The notes: generated by a model from the sequence alone, not told the origin. Positions 1-9,892 are shown, counted from the first letter of the stretch. The stretch is 61,465 bases of DNA from Myxococcales bacterium (GCA_947483555.1 CANKMW010000051.1:1-61465); one strand, 5' to 3'. Made by a program: numbers and translations.

Positions 1-120
1 GACCAAGATCCGTGCGCCCTGAGCGAGCGCGACCAAGATCCGTGCGCCCTGAGCGAGCGCGACCAAGATCCGTGCGCCCTGAGCGAGCGCGACCAAGATC
101 CGTGCGCCCTGAGCGAGCGA
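1..120. repeat. Four-copy 30-bp tandem repeat at the window edge
   Basis: Four adjoining 30-bp units begin at 1, 31, 61 and 91; each starts GACCAAGATCCGTG and ends GAGCGAGCG. The first three are identical and the fourth differs only in its last base. The last copy runs into a second element (107-135) that recurs at 5610-5640. There are no spacers, so this is a simple tandem array. It probably continues left of the window. Confidence 0.9.
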
Positions 121-135
121 AGCGAGTCGAAGGGT
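107..135. repeat. Dispersed intergenic repeat, copy 1
   Basis: The element starts CCCTGAGCGAG and ends GTCGAAGGGT. A near-identical copy lies at 5610-5640. Both sit at the 3' end of a minus-strand gene. The ends (CCCT and AGGG) can pair, but the internal complementarity is weak. It resembles a dispersed intergenic repeat family; its function is unknown. Confidence 0.6.
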
Positions 136-180
136 CGCCATCCTGGCGTTGGACTGCCGCGCGCGCCACACCGATGCCCG

Positions 181-906
181 CTACCCGCCGGCGGGTCCGA
201 ACAGCTCCTCGAGCAGCTCGCCGGCCAGCTCCAGCACCGGCGGCGGGATCTCGTGACCGCCCGGGAACGGCACGAAGCCGACCTCGGCGCCGGCCTCGAG
301 GAGGAAGTCGCGCAGCTTCTCGGCGCCGGCGAACGACAGCAGCGGGTCGCGGGTACCGTGGCTCTGCAGGACCCGGCAGCCGGTGAGCGCCGCGCCGCGC
401 GGCCGCCACTCGGCGACGGCGATCAGCGTGCCCGACATCAGGATCATGCCGCGCGGTGGCTGGGCGCCGTGCAGCGCGGCGTCGACGGCCAGCATCGCGC
501 CCTGCGAGAACCCGCCGAGCACGGTGCGGTCGTCGCGGCGACGGTGGTCACGGGCCAGGGCGTCGAGCAGGCCGCGGACGGTGGCGCGGGCCTCGACCAG
601 GCCGGCCGGCACCTCGGCGGCGCGATCGGCAGGCCGGCCGCCGGCCAGCTCGCGCTCGACGCGCTCGATGTCGATCATCCACCAGGCGCGGGCGTCGCCG
701 TAGTGCGGTGGCATCGCCAGCGGTGCGGCCGGCACGACCCAGCGGGTCGCCGCCGGCGCATCGATCCACTCGGCCAGCGCGACCAGGTCGTCGCCGGGCG
801 CGCCGAAGCCGTGCAGCAGCACCACCATCGGCCCCTCGCCGCCGCCGTCACCGTCGTCGCCGCCGGCGAGGACGCAGTCGAGATCGGCGATGCGCTGCGG
901 CTTCAT
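181..906 (-). CDS. Phospholipase/carboxylesterase family alpha/beta hydrolase
   Basis: A 241-residue protein of the phospholipase/carboxylesterase (YpfH-like) branch of alpha/beta hydrolases, expected to cut carboxyl esters in the cytoplasm. An oxyanion-hole segment LLHGFGAPGDD lies near residues 30-40. The nucleophile elbow GFSQGA places Ser at 134, the acid is probably Asp187 (HGTRDPLL) and the base His218 (PGGHEIP). The length fits the family and there is no signal peptide. ATG at 906 is the only start that keeps the family N-terminus. It follows the SCP lipoprotein gene by 14 bp, so the two are probably co-transcribed. The natural substrate is unknown. Confidence 0.85.
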   Translation of the reverse strand: MKPQRIADLDCVLAGGDDGDGGGEGPMVVLLHGFGAPGDDLVALAEWIDAPAATRWVVPAAPLAMPPHYGDARAWWMIDIERVERELAGGRPADRAAEVPAGLVEARATVRGLLDALARDHRRRDDRTVLGGFSQGAMLAVDAALHGAQPPRGMILMSGTLIAVAEWRPRGAALTGCRVLQSHGTRDPLLSFAGAEKLRDFLLEAGAEVGFVPFPGGHEIPPPVLELAGELLEELFGPAGG

Positions 907-920
907 CGCCGCATGGTAAC

Positions 921-1466
921 TCAGCGCGGCGCGCCGAACACCTGCGTCCACAGCGCGCCGCTCTCGACGTGGCCGACGCCGAGGTGGACGTAGTCGGCGT
1001 TCATGATGTTGCTGCAGTGACCGCTCGAGCCCATCCACTGCTGCATGGTCGCCGCCGCGGTGGCGTTGCCGGCGGCGATGTTCTCGCCGGCGTTGCTCCA
1101 CAGGTAGCCGGCGAGCTCCATGCGGTCCCACGGCTGCTCGCCGCTGGGGTTGGTGTGATCGAAGAAGCCGCGGTCGGCCATGTCCCGGGTGTGCACCCGC
1201 GCCGCGCAGCGCAGCGCCGGATCGGCGGTCAGCGGCGCCACCGCCGGCATCGCCTGGCCACCGCAGGTGGCGCCGGCCTGGCGCCGCTGGTTGACGATCG
1301 ATACGATCTCGGCCTCGAGCGCGGTCGCGGTCGGGCTCCAGCCTCGCGCCGGATCGCAGTAGGCGAGCGCGGGCACATCGTCGCCGCCATCGCCGCCACC
1401 ATCGTCGGCGCCGCAGGCGGCCATGAACCCGAGGCCAGCGACGAGCACGGCGAACGGCGAGCGCAC
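921..1466 (-). CDS. SCP/CAP-domain lipoprotein
   Basis: A 181-residue exported protein. The N-terminus has a hydrophobic stretch ending in the lipobox-like MAAC, so it is probably a lipoprotein. A Gly/Asp-rich linker follows. The rest matches the bacterial CAP (SCP/PR-1) fold: VNQRRQAGA near the start, HTRDMADRGFFDHTNP in the middle, and the signature GENIAAG followed by a W...SSGHCSNIM segment. The fold's His/Glu cavity residues are visible. The function of bacterial CAP proteins is generally unsettled. The start is GTG at 1466; no ATG fits the signal peptide. A divergent promoter region of about 50 bp separates it from the next gene. Confidence 0.85.
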   Translation of the reverse strand: MRSPFAVLVAGLGFMAACGADDGGGDGGDDVPALAYCDPARGWSPTATALEAEIVSIVNQRRQAGATCGGQAMPAVAPLTADPALRCAARVHTRDMADRGFFDHTNPSGEQPWDRMELAGYLWSNAGENIAAGNATAAATMQQWMGSSGHCSNIMNADYVHLGVGHVESGALWTQVFGAPR

Positions 1467-1518
1467 GACGCCATTGTACACGGTTGCGCATGCGGCACGA
1501 GCGGGACACGATGCGCCC

Positions 1519-3255
1519 GTGCCCCGCGCCCTCCCCGCGTTCCTGCTCGCACTCACCGGCTGTTGTCCGACCCGGCCCGCCGCGACGGCACCGATCGCGA
1601 GGCCGCCGGATCCGTCACCGCTGCCGGTGGCGGTCCAGCCCGCCGAGACCAAGCTCGATGGCGGCACGCTCGCCATCGCCGTCGGCGGCGCACCGGCCGG
1701 CACCGAGGGCTTCGAGATCCGTCGGGTCGGCGACCAGATCGTGATCGAGAGTCACATCGACGCCACGCTGTTCGGCAGCGCCGTGCGCGGTCGCGGCACC
1801 CTGTACACCGACGCCCAGGGCCGACCGCGACGCGGCGAGCTGCTGGTCAGCGTCGACGGTGTCGCGGTGGCGACCGCGCTCGCCGGCGGCCCCGATGCGC
1901 TGGTGGTCACGATCAAGACCGGCGACGCGGCCGCCGAGGTGCAGCGCGCACCGGGCCCGGTGGATCTGTACCTCGACAACGCCAGCTTCGCGCACCTGGC
2001 GCCGCTGTGCGCGGCCACCGCGGCGACCGTGACCGCGTTCCCGGGCACGCTGATCGCGATCGGCGACGTCCGCGAGGCCGGCGGCGTGCGCGCGATCGCG
2101 ATCGACGTCGCCGGTGCGCTCAAGGCGGACCTGTTCTGCGACGGCGCCAGGTTTCTCGGCGCCGATATCCCGTTGCTCGGCCTCACCGTCACCCGCACCG
2201 GCGACGGCGACGCCGAGCGACTCGCCGCGCTGCGCCGCCAGCCGCGTCAAAAGCCGCCGCTCCCGGCCGGCCTGGTCGAGCTCGACCGCACGGTCGACGT
2301 CCCGGCGCTGGCGGGCGGATCGGCGGCCAGGCTGGCATGCACGCTGCTCGTGCCGGCGTCGCACGCCGCGGTCACCCGACGAGTCAAGAAGGGGCCACAG
2401 CGCGCGATCGGCGCGGTGACGTTCGTGACCGGCTCGGGCAACCAGGATCGCGACGAAGACAGCTACGGACCCGGCGGCCTGAAGCTGGCGATCTTCAAGA
2501 CCGTCGCGATCGAGCTCGGCAAGGCCGGGATCGCGTCGCTGCGCTGCGACGACCGCGGCGGTGGTGGCTCGACGGGCGACTTCGCGACCGCCACGCTGGC
2601 CACGTTCGTGGCCGACGCTGCCGCGGTGCTCGCGGCGCTGCGCGAGGAGCCCGCCATCGACCCCAACAAGATCGGCATCGTCGGCCACTCCGAGGGCGGC
2701 ATCATCGCACCGCTGGTCGCGCTGGCCGCGACACCAAAGCCGCGGGCGCTGGTCCTGATGGCGGGCACCGGCCGGCCGTTCGACGTCATCTTGCAGGAAC
2801 AGGCGCGCCGCGGTCTCGAGCGCAGCGGCAAGCCGGCCGCCGAGCAGGCCGCCGATCTCGCCGAACGACAGGCCGTGTACGACGCGCTGCGCGCCGGCAA
2901 GCCGCTGCCGACCAGCCTCGATCCCACCGAGGTCAAGCAGTACACCGACGGCCAGGCGTGGATGGTCTCGCACCTGCGCCACGATCCGGAGGCGACCGCC
3001 GCCCGGCTCAAGGGCGTCGCCGTGCTGATCGCCCAGGGCCAGCTCGATCAGCAGGTCGCCGTCGCCGATGCCGAGGCGCTCGAGGTGGCGCTGAAGCGCG
3101 GCAACAAGGTCGTCGAGAAGATCATCTACCCCGGGCTCAACCACCTGTTCGCGCCCACCCAGACCGGCGACATCGCCGAGTACACCGATCCGGGCGTGCA
3201 CATCGACGACCACTTCCTCGCCGACGTGGTCCGCTTCCTCAAAGCCAACCTGTGA
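1519..3255 (+). CDS. Lipoprotein with C-terminal alpha/beta hydrolase domain
   Basis: A 578-residue protein. The GTG start gives a signal peptide with lipobox LTGC near residue 15, so it is probably anchored in the envelope. Residues of roughly 20-270 form a beta-rich region without a recognised family. The C-terminal half is an alpha/beta hydrolase: a GSGNQDRDED segment, DDRGGGGS, and the nucleophile elbow GHSEGG (Ser391). A GQLDQQV segment carries the likely acid near residue 510 and NHLF the likely His542. This resembles secreted peptidase/esterase hydrolases. The stop overlaps the GTG of the next gene (GTGA), indicating translational coupling to an RNA methyltransferase-like gene. Confidence 0.85.
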   Translation: MPRALPAFLLALTGCCPTRPAATAPIARPPDPSPLPVAVQPAETKLDGGTLAIAVGGAPAGTEGFEIRRVGDQIVIESHIDATLFGSAVRGRGTLYTDAQGRPRRGELLVSVDGVAVATALAGGPDALVVTIKTGDAAAEVQRAPGPVDLYLDNASFAHLAPLCAATAATVTAFPGTLIAIGDVREAGGVRAIAIDVAGALKADLFCDGARFLGADIPLLGLTVTRTGDGDAERLAALRRQPRQKPPLPAGLVELDRTVDVPALAGGSAARLACTLLVPASHAAVTRRVKKGPQRAIGAVTFVTGSGNQDRDEDSYGPGGLKLAIFKTVAIELGKAGIASLRCDDRGGGGSTGDFATATLATFVADAAAVLAALREEPAIDPNKIGIVGHSEGGIIAPLVALAATPKPRALVLMAGTGRPFDVILQEQARRGLERSGKPAAEQAADLAERQAVYDALRAGKPLPTSLDPTEVKQYTDGQAWMVSHLRHDPEATAARLKGVAVLIAQGQLDQQVAVADAEALEVALKRGNKVVEKIIYPGLNHLFAPTQTGDIAEYTDPGVHIDDHFLADVVRFLKANL

Positions 3256-4814
3256 GTCCACCGCGCGACCTGCGTGCGTCGCTGGCCCAGGCCGGCTACA
3301 CACCCGGCCGCCGCGACGTGGCGCCGCTGGTGGCGTTGCTCGTCGACGATCCCGACGCCGGGCCGGCGGTGCGCCGAGCGCTGGCCCGCGCCGATGCCAG
3401 CGTGGTCGCCGCCGCGATCGTGTCCGCGCTCGACGGCGCCGCCGAGGCCAGCGCCGCCCGCCTGGTCCCCGCGCTCGGCGACGCCGCCGCGACGGCGACG
3501 GCGGCCCGCGTGGCCCTGCTGGCTGGCCTCGACGACGCCCGCCCGCGCCTGCGGCGGGCCGCCGTCACGGCGCTCGGCAAGCTGGGCGGCGACGAGGCGC
3601 GCGCCGCGCTGTGCGCGTACTGGGATCGCCCCGACCTGCCCGCCGATCATCGCCGCGCCGCCGCCGAGGCGCTGGGCAAGGTCGGTGGCGACCAGGCCGC
3701 GCTCCGGCTGGCCGCCACCCCCGCCGATGGCGGCGGTGATGCCGAGCTGGTGCGGCGCCGCGACCGCGCCATCCTGATCGCCCTGCGCGACGCCGACGAC
3801 GCGCCCTCCGAGGTCGCGCTCGACGTCGCGCCGGCGACGCCGATGGTCATGGTCGCGCGCTGCCGCGCCGGCCTCGAGACCGTGCTCGCCGGCGAGCTCC
3901 ACGATGCCGGCCTGGCCGTCGATCGCCTCGGCCCCGGCCTGGTCGGCGTGATCCTCGCCGGTCCGCTGGCGCCGCTGCTCGCCGCCCGCACGCTGCTCAC
4001 CGCCGGCGTCGTGGTCGAGCTGGACCGGGACGCCGACGCCGACGCGATCGCGCAGGCGCTGGCGCGGCCCGAGGTGCAGGGGTTGCTGACCGCGTGGACC
4101 CGCGGCCCGGTGCGATGGCGCCTCGACTTCGAGCGGGGCGGCCACCGCCGCGCCCTGGTGTGGGCCGCCGCCGCCCGGACCCGAGCGCTGGCGCCGGCGC
4201 TGCGCAACCAGCCGCGCGCGACCACCTGGGACGTCGTGGTCACCGCCGATCAGCGCCACCTCGAGCTGCGGCCGCACCGCTTCACCGACACCCGCTTCGC
4301 CTGGCGGGTCGCCGACGTGCCGGCGGCGTCGCACCCGACCATCGCCGCCGCGCTGGCCCGGGTCGCCGGCGCCCACGCCGGCGAGCAGGTCTGGGATCCG
4401 TTCTGCGGCTCGGGCGCCGAGCTCTGCGAGCGGGGCCAGCTCGGCGCCGCGCAGCTCCATGGCACCGACCGCGACCAGCGCGCGCTGGTCGCCGCTCGCG
4501 CCAACCTCGACGCCGCCGGCCTCGACGCCACGCTGGTGTGCGGCGACGCGCTCGAACACGTGCCGCCGCCCCTCGACCTGATCATCACCAACCCGCCGCT
4601 CGGCCGTCGCCTGCGCGGCGACGCCGCCGCGCTCCTCGAGCGCTTCGCCGCCCGGGTCCCGGGCCTGCTGGCGCGCCACGGACGCCTGGTGTGGATCACG
4701 CCGGCCCACGAGCGCACCGGCGCGGTGTTGCGGCGCGGCGGCCTCGGCCTGCGCTTCGCGCGCGACCTCGACCTCGGCGGCTACGAGGCGCGGCTCGAGC
4801 GCTGGCAACGTTGA
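3252..4814 (+). CDS. HEAT-repeat/THUMP/methyltransferase fusion, probable RNA (guanine-N2) methyltransferase
   Basis: A 520-residue cytoplasmic protein. Residues of about 1-190 are Ala/Leu/Asp-rich helical repeats of HEAT type (for example RRAAVTALGKLGGDEARAAL and RRAAAEALGKVGGDQAALRL). Residues of about 200-340 look like a THUMP-type RNA-binding region. The C-terminus is a Rossmann methyltransferase with the SAM loop WDPFCGSG near 380 and the catalytic NPPLGRR near 447, as in Trm14/TrmN and RlmL-type enzymes. The family therefore predicts m2G formation on tRNA or rRNA. Known family members normally lack a HEAT module. The start is GTG at 3252, inside the upstream stop. The substrate is not deducible. 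Confidence 0.8.
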   Translation: MSPPRDLRASLAQAGYTPGRRDVAPLVALLVDDPDAGPAVRRALARADASVVAAAIVSALDGAAEASAARLVPALGDAAATATAARVALLAGLDDARPRLRRAAVTALGKLGGDEARAALCAYWDRPDLPADHRRAAAEALGKVGGDQAALRLAATPADGGGDAELVRRRDRAILIALRDADDAPSEVALDVAPATPMVMVARCRAGLETVLAGELHDAGLAVDRLGPGLVGVILAGPLAPLLAARTLLTAGVVVELDRDADADAIAQALARPEVQGLLTAWTRGPVRWRLDFERGGHRRALVWAAAARTRALAPALRNQPRATTWDVVVTADQRHLELRPHRFTDTRFAWRVADVPAASHPTIAAALARVAGAHAGEQVWDPFCGSGAELCERGQLGAAQLHGTDRDQRALVAARANLDAAGLDATLVCGDALEHVPPPLDLIITNPPLGRRLRGDAAALLERFAARVPGLLARHGRLVWITPAHERTGAVLRRGGLGLRFARDLDLGGYEARLERWQR

Positions 4815-4845
4815 TCCAGCTGCCGCGCTCGGGCATTCTCGCCCG

Positions 4846-5592
4846 ATGCTGGAGCTGCGCTACACGGTGTTCGGCACGATCGCTCAGAGCGTGCGGGTGT
4901 GGGCGCGCAACCTGGGCTCGATCTTCCTGCTCGGCCTGATCTTCTTCTCGCCGCTCATCCTCTACACGGTCCACGAGGTGATGGAGGTCGGCGACGCCGG
5001 CGGGCTGTCGGAGGACCGCGGCATGTGGTGGGTGATCATCGTGGCGTTCGCGACCTACGCCGCCGATCAGCTGCTGGCGGCGCCGATCGTCTACGGCGTG
5101 GTCCAGGAGCTCAACGGCACCCACGCCGGCGTCGGCGCCTGCGTCTGGCAGGGCCTCAAGCGCTTCTTCCCGGTGTTCTTCACCATCTTCCTCCTCTACT
5201 GGTGCGTGTTGTTCGGCGCCTACCCGTTCGTCATCCCGGCGTTCGTCCTCGCCACCGGGCTCTACGTCGCGGTGCCGGCCGCGGTCTGCGAGCGGCCCGG
5301 CATCATGGGCACGCTGACCCGCAGCTTCGCGCTCACCGAGGGCAACCGGATGCGCATCTTCGGGCTGATGATCCTGTTCTGGGGCGCGCGCATCGGCGCC
5401 AAGCTGGCCGCCATCAGCCTCATCGACCCGCAGGGCCACGCCGGCAAGATCCAGGCCCTGCTCATCACCGTGCTCGCCATCGACTTCCTGTTCGGCACCA
5501 TCGGCGCGGTCATGCAGGGGGTGACCTACGGCCGGCTGCGCGAGCTCAGGGACGGCGTGTCGACCGCCGACCTGGCCAAGGTCTTCGAGTAG
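4846..5592 (+). CDS. Multi-pass membrane protein, unknown function
   Basis: A 248-residue integral membrane protein with about five or six hydrophobic segments, such as SIFLLGLIFFSPLILY, FFPVFFTIFLLYWCVLFGAY and ALLITVLAIDFLFGTIGAVM. The layout resembles the glycerophosphodiester phosphodiesterase membrane-domain/DUF975-like proteins (for instance the TLTRSFALTEGNRMRIFGL segment), but I do not assign a function. ATG at 4846 is the first in frame after the upstream stop, with a 31-bp gap. It is followed by the dispersed repeat at 5610-5640. Confidence 0.75.
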   Translation: MLELRYTVFGTIAQSVRVWARNLGSIFLLGLIFFSPLILYTVHEVMEVGDAGGLSEDRGMWWVIIVAFATYAADQLLAAPIVYGVVQELNGTHAGVGACVWQGLKRFFPVFFTIFLLYWCVLFGAYPFVIPAFVLATGLYVAVPAAVCERPGIMGTLTRSFALTEGNRMRIFGLMILFWGARIGAKLAAISLIDPQGHAGKIQALLITVLAIDFLFGTIGAVMQGVTYGRLRELRDGVSTADLAKVFE

Positions 5593-5609
5593 CGGCCTCG
5601 GTCCGACCG

Positions 5610-5640
5610 CCCTGAGCGAGCCGAAGGCGAGTCGAAGGGT
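5610..5640. repeat. Dispersed intergenic repeat, copy 2
   Basis: This is the second copy of the element at 107-135, with the same CCCTGAGCGAG start and GTCGAAGGGT end. It carries an internal near-duplicate of GCGAGYCGAAGG. It lies between two convergent genes and its last base touches the stop codon of the RDD gene. It may act as a bidirectional terminator or simply be a repeat family. Confidence 0.6.
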
Positions 5641-6587
5641 CACCGCTTGCGGTCGTGCTTGTCCTCGCGGCGCTTGCCGAACAGCAGCCGCTTCTCGAGG
5701 TGGGCGCGCAGCGCGGTGTAGAAGTCGGCGAGGAACACCTCGTCGCCACCCACCGGCACCCGCTCGGCGTACTCCAGCTTGGCGCGGATCTTCTCGGCCA
5801 CCGCGGTCACCGCGCCGACGTCGGCCGCCTCACCGCGCAAGAGGCCCTCGAGCACCTGGAGCTCGTAGATGCCGTAGACCTCGAGCTGGGCCTCGGAGAA
5901 CGCGTAGCTCGGACCGGCCGCCGGCGCGCGCCGGGCCGCGTTCACCGCGACCTTGACCTGCTGGGCCGCGGCGGCGCGGGTGTCGGCGAGGTCGGCGCGC
6001 AGCTGCACGCGCGGTTGCACCACCACCAGCGTGCCGCCGATCAGATCACCGACCCGCAGGTTGTCCTTGTTGAACAAGGGCAAGAGCGCGACCACCAGCA
6101 ACCAGCCGCTGGCGGCGATCCACATCCACACCGGCGCGTCGGGCCACACCAGCTGCGACGCGACCAGGAACGTGACCGGCATCCACAGCTCGAGCTCGCG
6201 CACCAGGTTGCGGGCCAGCACCGCGCTGGTCTCGAGCGATCCACCGCGGGCGTCGATGACCCGGATCCCGGCCGCCCGCTTGCCCGGCGTCGCGCCATGG
6301 CCGCGGATCTCGAAGAACGCGAAGTAGAAGTGGCGCGACAGCGTGATCAACAGGAGTGCCAGCGCCGAGATCCACTCGTCCTTGCCCGGCGAGGCCACGC
6401 TGGCGACCAACACCGCCCCGAACACGGTGGCCAGGATGATCGCGATGTCGATCACCAGCGCCGTCACCCGCTCGCCGATGCTGGCCAGCGTGAACTGGAT
6501 CGGGATCCCCTCCGGGGTCACGATCTCGCGCCGGCGTGCGCCGCCGCCGCGGCGATCGAGGTACCGCGCCACCGGGGCTACCGCCAT
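5640..6587 (-). CDS. RDD-family membrane protein
   Basis: A 315-residue protein with an N-terminal RDD domain. The typical motif GERVTALVIDIAIILATVFGA, with an Arg and two acidic/polar positions, opens the first membrane segment. It is followed by FEIRGHGATPGKRAAGIRV, a hallmark of the family. A further segment of about 150 residues after the last membrane helix is hydrophilic and ends in a Lys/Arg-rich tail (KRREDKHDRKR). Known RDD proteins are poorly understood; some are ion exchangers. The gene is last in the MoxR operon and overlaps the SpoIIM-like gene by 10 bp. Confidence 0.85.
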   Translation of the reverse strand: MAVAPVARYLDRRGGGARRREIVTPEGIPIQFTLASIGERVTALVIDIAIILATVFGAVLVASVASPGKDEWISALALLLITLSRHFYFAFFEIRGHGATPGKRAAGIRVIDARGGSLETSAVLARNLVRELELWMPVTFLVASQLVWPDAPVWMWIAASGWLLVVALLPLFNKDNLRVGDLIGGTLVVVQPRVQLRADLADTRAAAAQQVKVAVNAARRAPAAGPSYAFSEAQLEVYGIYELQVLEGLLRGEAADVGAVTAVAEKIRAKLEYAERVPVGGDEVFLADFYTALRAHLEKRLLFGKRREDKHDRKR

Positions 6588-7612
6588 GGCGTGCCCTCGA
6601 GGCGGGCCCGGGCCCGACCGACCCAGCCCAGGTACACGATCCACCACAGCGCGGTGGCCGCGGCGACGCCGTAACGCACGGTCAGGCTGGTCACGGTCTG
6701 ACGGAAGATGCCCTCGATCAAGCCGGCGATGAACAACATCATCACCGCGCCCAGCACGATCTCGGCCGCTTGCCGACCTCGGCGGCGCAACACGTCGCCG
6801 CGCGGCTCGGCTCCCGGGAACACCAGCGCGTGGGCGAGCAAGAACCCGGCGGCGCCGCACAGCAGCACGGCCAGCAACTCGGTCACGCCGTGGGGCAGGA
6901 GCCAGCCCCACAGATCGACCGACAGGCCGCGGCTGTCGTAGAGGGCGGCGAACGCGCCCAGCACCAGCCCGTTGTGGAACAGCAGGAACACCGTCGGCAG
7001 TCCGGCGAGGAAGCCGAGCGCGAACGCCAGGATGCCGACCCGCGAGTTGTTGTCGAACAGCTGGGTCGCGAAGTAGGTCAGCCCGTGGTTGAAGTCCTGG
7101 TCGTCGTACAGGCCGTCGCGCAGCTCGCTGGTGGGCGCCGACGGATCGCGACCGCTGGCCATCGAGCCATCGACGAACAGGTAGTAGCTGTCGCTGTCCT
7201 GCGACACCATCTCGAACGCGACCACCGCCCCGGCCAGCGTGAAGACCAGCGACAGCAGCAGGTGCCAGCGCGCCGCCCGCACCGCGGCCGGAAAGCGCCA
7301 GCGCACGAACTCGGCGATCCGGGTGCGGGCCCGCTCGCGCGAGCCGTAGACCACGACGTAGGCGCGCGCCACCAGGCTCTCGAGGTAATCGGTGAGGGCG
7401 CGATCGAGCGAGATGGCGCGCGCCACCGACAGCGACGACAGCGACGACCGGTACAGGTGCGGCAGCGTGGCCAGCTCCTCGGCGGCCAGCCCGCCGAGGC
7501 CCTTGTCGTGGACCCGCGCCAGCATGTCCTCGAGCTGGCGCCAGGTCGCCTCGCGCTCGCGGCGGAACTGCACGCTGCGCAGGGTCGGGTCGTGAGGCTC
7601 GATGGCGCTCAT
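6578..7612 (-). CDS. SpoIIM/DUF95-family membrane protein
   Basis: A 344-residue membrane protein. The N-terminal 110 residues are soluble and helical (WRQLEDMLARVHDKGLGGL). Four or five hydrophobic segments follow, including HLLLSLVFTLAGAVVAFEM and RVGILAFALGFLAGLPTVFL. The sequence GWLLPHGVTELLAVLLCGAAG carries the family's HG.xE signature. This is the stage II sporulation protein M family, common in non-sporulating bacteria beside MoxR/DUF58 genes, where its role is unknown. The ATG overlaps the DUF58 stop by 4 bp (ATGA). Confidence 0.85.
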   Translation of the reverse strand: MSAIEPHDPTLRSVQFRREREATWRQLEDMLARVHDKGLGGLAAEELATLPHLYRSSLSSLSVARAISLDRALTDYLESLVARAYVVVYGSRERARTRIAEFVRWRFPAAVRAARWHLLLSLVFTLAGAVVAFEMVSQDSDSYYLFVDGSMASGRDPSAPTSELRDGLYDDQDFNHGLTYFATQLFDNNSRVGILAFALGFLAGLPTVFLLFHNGLVLGAFAALYDSRGLSVDLWGWLLPHGVTELLAVLLCGAAGFLLAHALVFPGAEPRGDVLRRRGRQAAEIVLGAVMMLFIAGLIEGIFRQTVTSLTVRYGVAAATALWWIVYLGWVGRARARLEGTPWR

Positions 7613-8931
7613 CGCAGCAGCTCCCGGCGCTTGATGTCGAGGTAGCGGTTGAGCAGCGCCATCGAGAAGTGTTCCGGGGTGCTGTCGATGATCATGGCAC
7701 CGGCGCGGCGCAGACGCTCGAGCACCAGCCGGCGCTCGCGGGCGAAGCCGCCGGCGACCACCGCCTCGTGGAGGTCCGACAGCGAGCGCGGCCCGCGCCG
7801 GGCCCAGTCGTCGACCGCCGGATCGCCGACCGCGACGAACAGCACCAGGTGGTGACGGGCCAGCCGGCTCACGTTCTCGATCATGAGCTCGGCGGTGATG
7901 GTGTCGAGGAAATCGGTGAACAGCACCACCAGCGAGCGGCGCTTGACTCGCTGGGCCAGCTCGGCGAGCGCCAGGGTGTAGTTGCTCTCGGCGCGGTGGT
8001 AGGCGAGGTCGGCGGTGAGCCGGGTCAGGCGCGGGAACGCATGCATGCCACCGGCCGGCTCCGACCACACCCGCACCTTCTCGTCGAACCCGAGCAGGCC
8101 GACCCGATCGCCGGTCTTGAGGCACATCCACGACAGCAGGAGCCCGGCGTTGACCGCGTGGTCGAGCCGCGGGATGCCGGCCAGCGGCTCGCTCATCAGC
8201 TGGCCGCCGTCGATGGCGATGATGATCTGGTGGTTGCGCTCGGCCCGGAACTGCTGGCACAGGAGCTTCACGTGCCGCGCCGACGCCTTCCAGTCGATGG
8301 CGCGGTGGTCGAGGCCGGGCACGTACTCGCGCAACGACTCGAACTCGCTGCCGTCGCCGAGGTTGCGCTCGACCTTCATGCCCGCCATCAGCTCGCGGTT
8401 CGACAGCATGCGCAGCGCCATCGAGCGCACCGCGCCCAGGTTGGGCACCACCGCGACCGCCACCTCGAGCGGCCGGCGCCAGCGTCGCTCGACCAGCCCG
8501 AGCGGCCCGGCCCAGCGCAGGTGCATCGCGACCACCCGCGGCGTGCCGCGCCGGGTCGGCACCAGCGGGAAGCGGACCACCGCCGTCGACTGTCCGCCGT
8601 CCGGACGGAGCCGGAAGCGGGCCGGCGCCGGCCGATTCACGTCACCCTCGATCTCGGGCACCAGCTCGACGTCGGGGGTCCGGGTGCTGGCGACCCGGAC
8701 GGTGACGGTCAGCTCGCCGCGGTCGCCGATGAAGATCTGCGACGGCGCCTCGGTGGTGACGCTGACCCGCCGCCGCGGCGCGCCCAGGGCGGCGTCGAGC
8801 AGCAGCAACAGCGTCAGGCCGCCGATCACCGCCATCCAGGCCGGGAACGCGCCGCCGCCGTACACGGCCGGCGCCACCGCCAGCGGCAGCATGGCGACCA
8901 GTACGAGCACGAAGCGGAGGGTGGGACGCAT
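7609..8931 (-). CDS. DUF58 protein with VWA-like C-terminus
   Basis: A 440-residue protein with two N-terminal membrane segments (LVLVAMLPLAVAPAVYGG and AWMAVIGGLTLLLLLDA), a beta-sandwich region of about 150 residues, and then the DUF58 core. The core signature is GDGSEFESLREYVPGLDHR, with IDWKASAR shortly after. A VWA-like segment follows (IIIAIDGGQLM), although the canonical MIDAS DxSxS is not intact. DUF58 proteins usually act with MoxR ATPases in assembly or maturation of envelope complexes. It sits 4 bp after the MoxR gene, so the two are almost certainly co-translated. Confidence 0.88.
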   Translation of the reverse strand: MRPTLRFVLVLVAMLPLAVAPAVYGGGAFPAWMAVIGGLTLLLLLDAALGAPRRRVSVTTEAPSQIFIGDRGELTVTVRVASTRTPDVELVPEIEGDVNRPAPARFRLRPDGGQSTAVVRFPLVPTRRGTPRVVAMHLRWAGPLGLVERRWRRPLEVAVAVVPNLGAVRSMALRMLSNRELMAGMKVERNLGDGSEFESLREYVPGLDHRAIDWKASARHVKLLCQQFRAERNHQIIIAIDGGQLMSEPLAGIPRLDHAVNAGLLLSWMCLKTGDRVGLLGFDEKVRVWSEPAGGMHAFPRLTRLTADLAYHRAESNYTLALAELAQRVKRRSLVVLFTDFLDTITAELMIENVSRLARHHLVLFVAVGDPAVDDWARRGPRSLSDLHEAVVAGGFARERRLVLERLRRAGAMIIDSTPEHFSMALLNRYLDIKRRELLR

Positions 8932-8935
8932 GGGT

Positions 8936-9869
<934 letters not shown>

Positions 9870-9892
<23 letters not shown>

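Noticed and set aside
1..120. A CRISPR array at the left edge
   Set aside because: The 30-bp units are contiguous with no spacers and no cas gene is near, so this is a tandem repeat.
456..3251. Upstream part of a 1452-codon plus-strand frame leading into the HEAT-THUMP gene
   Set aside because: Before 3252 the translation is Arg/Pro/Ala-rich shadow sequence overlapping better-supported genes; the true start is the GTG inside the upstream stop.
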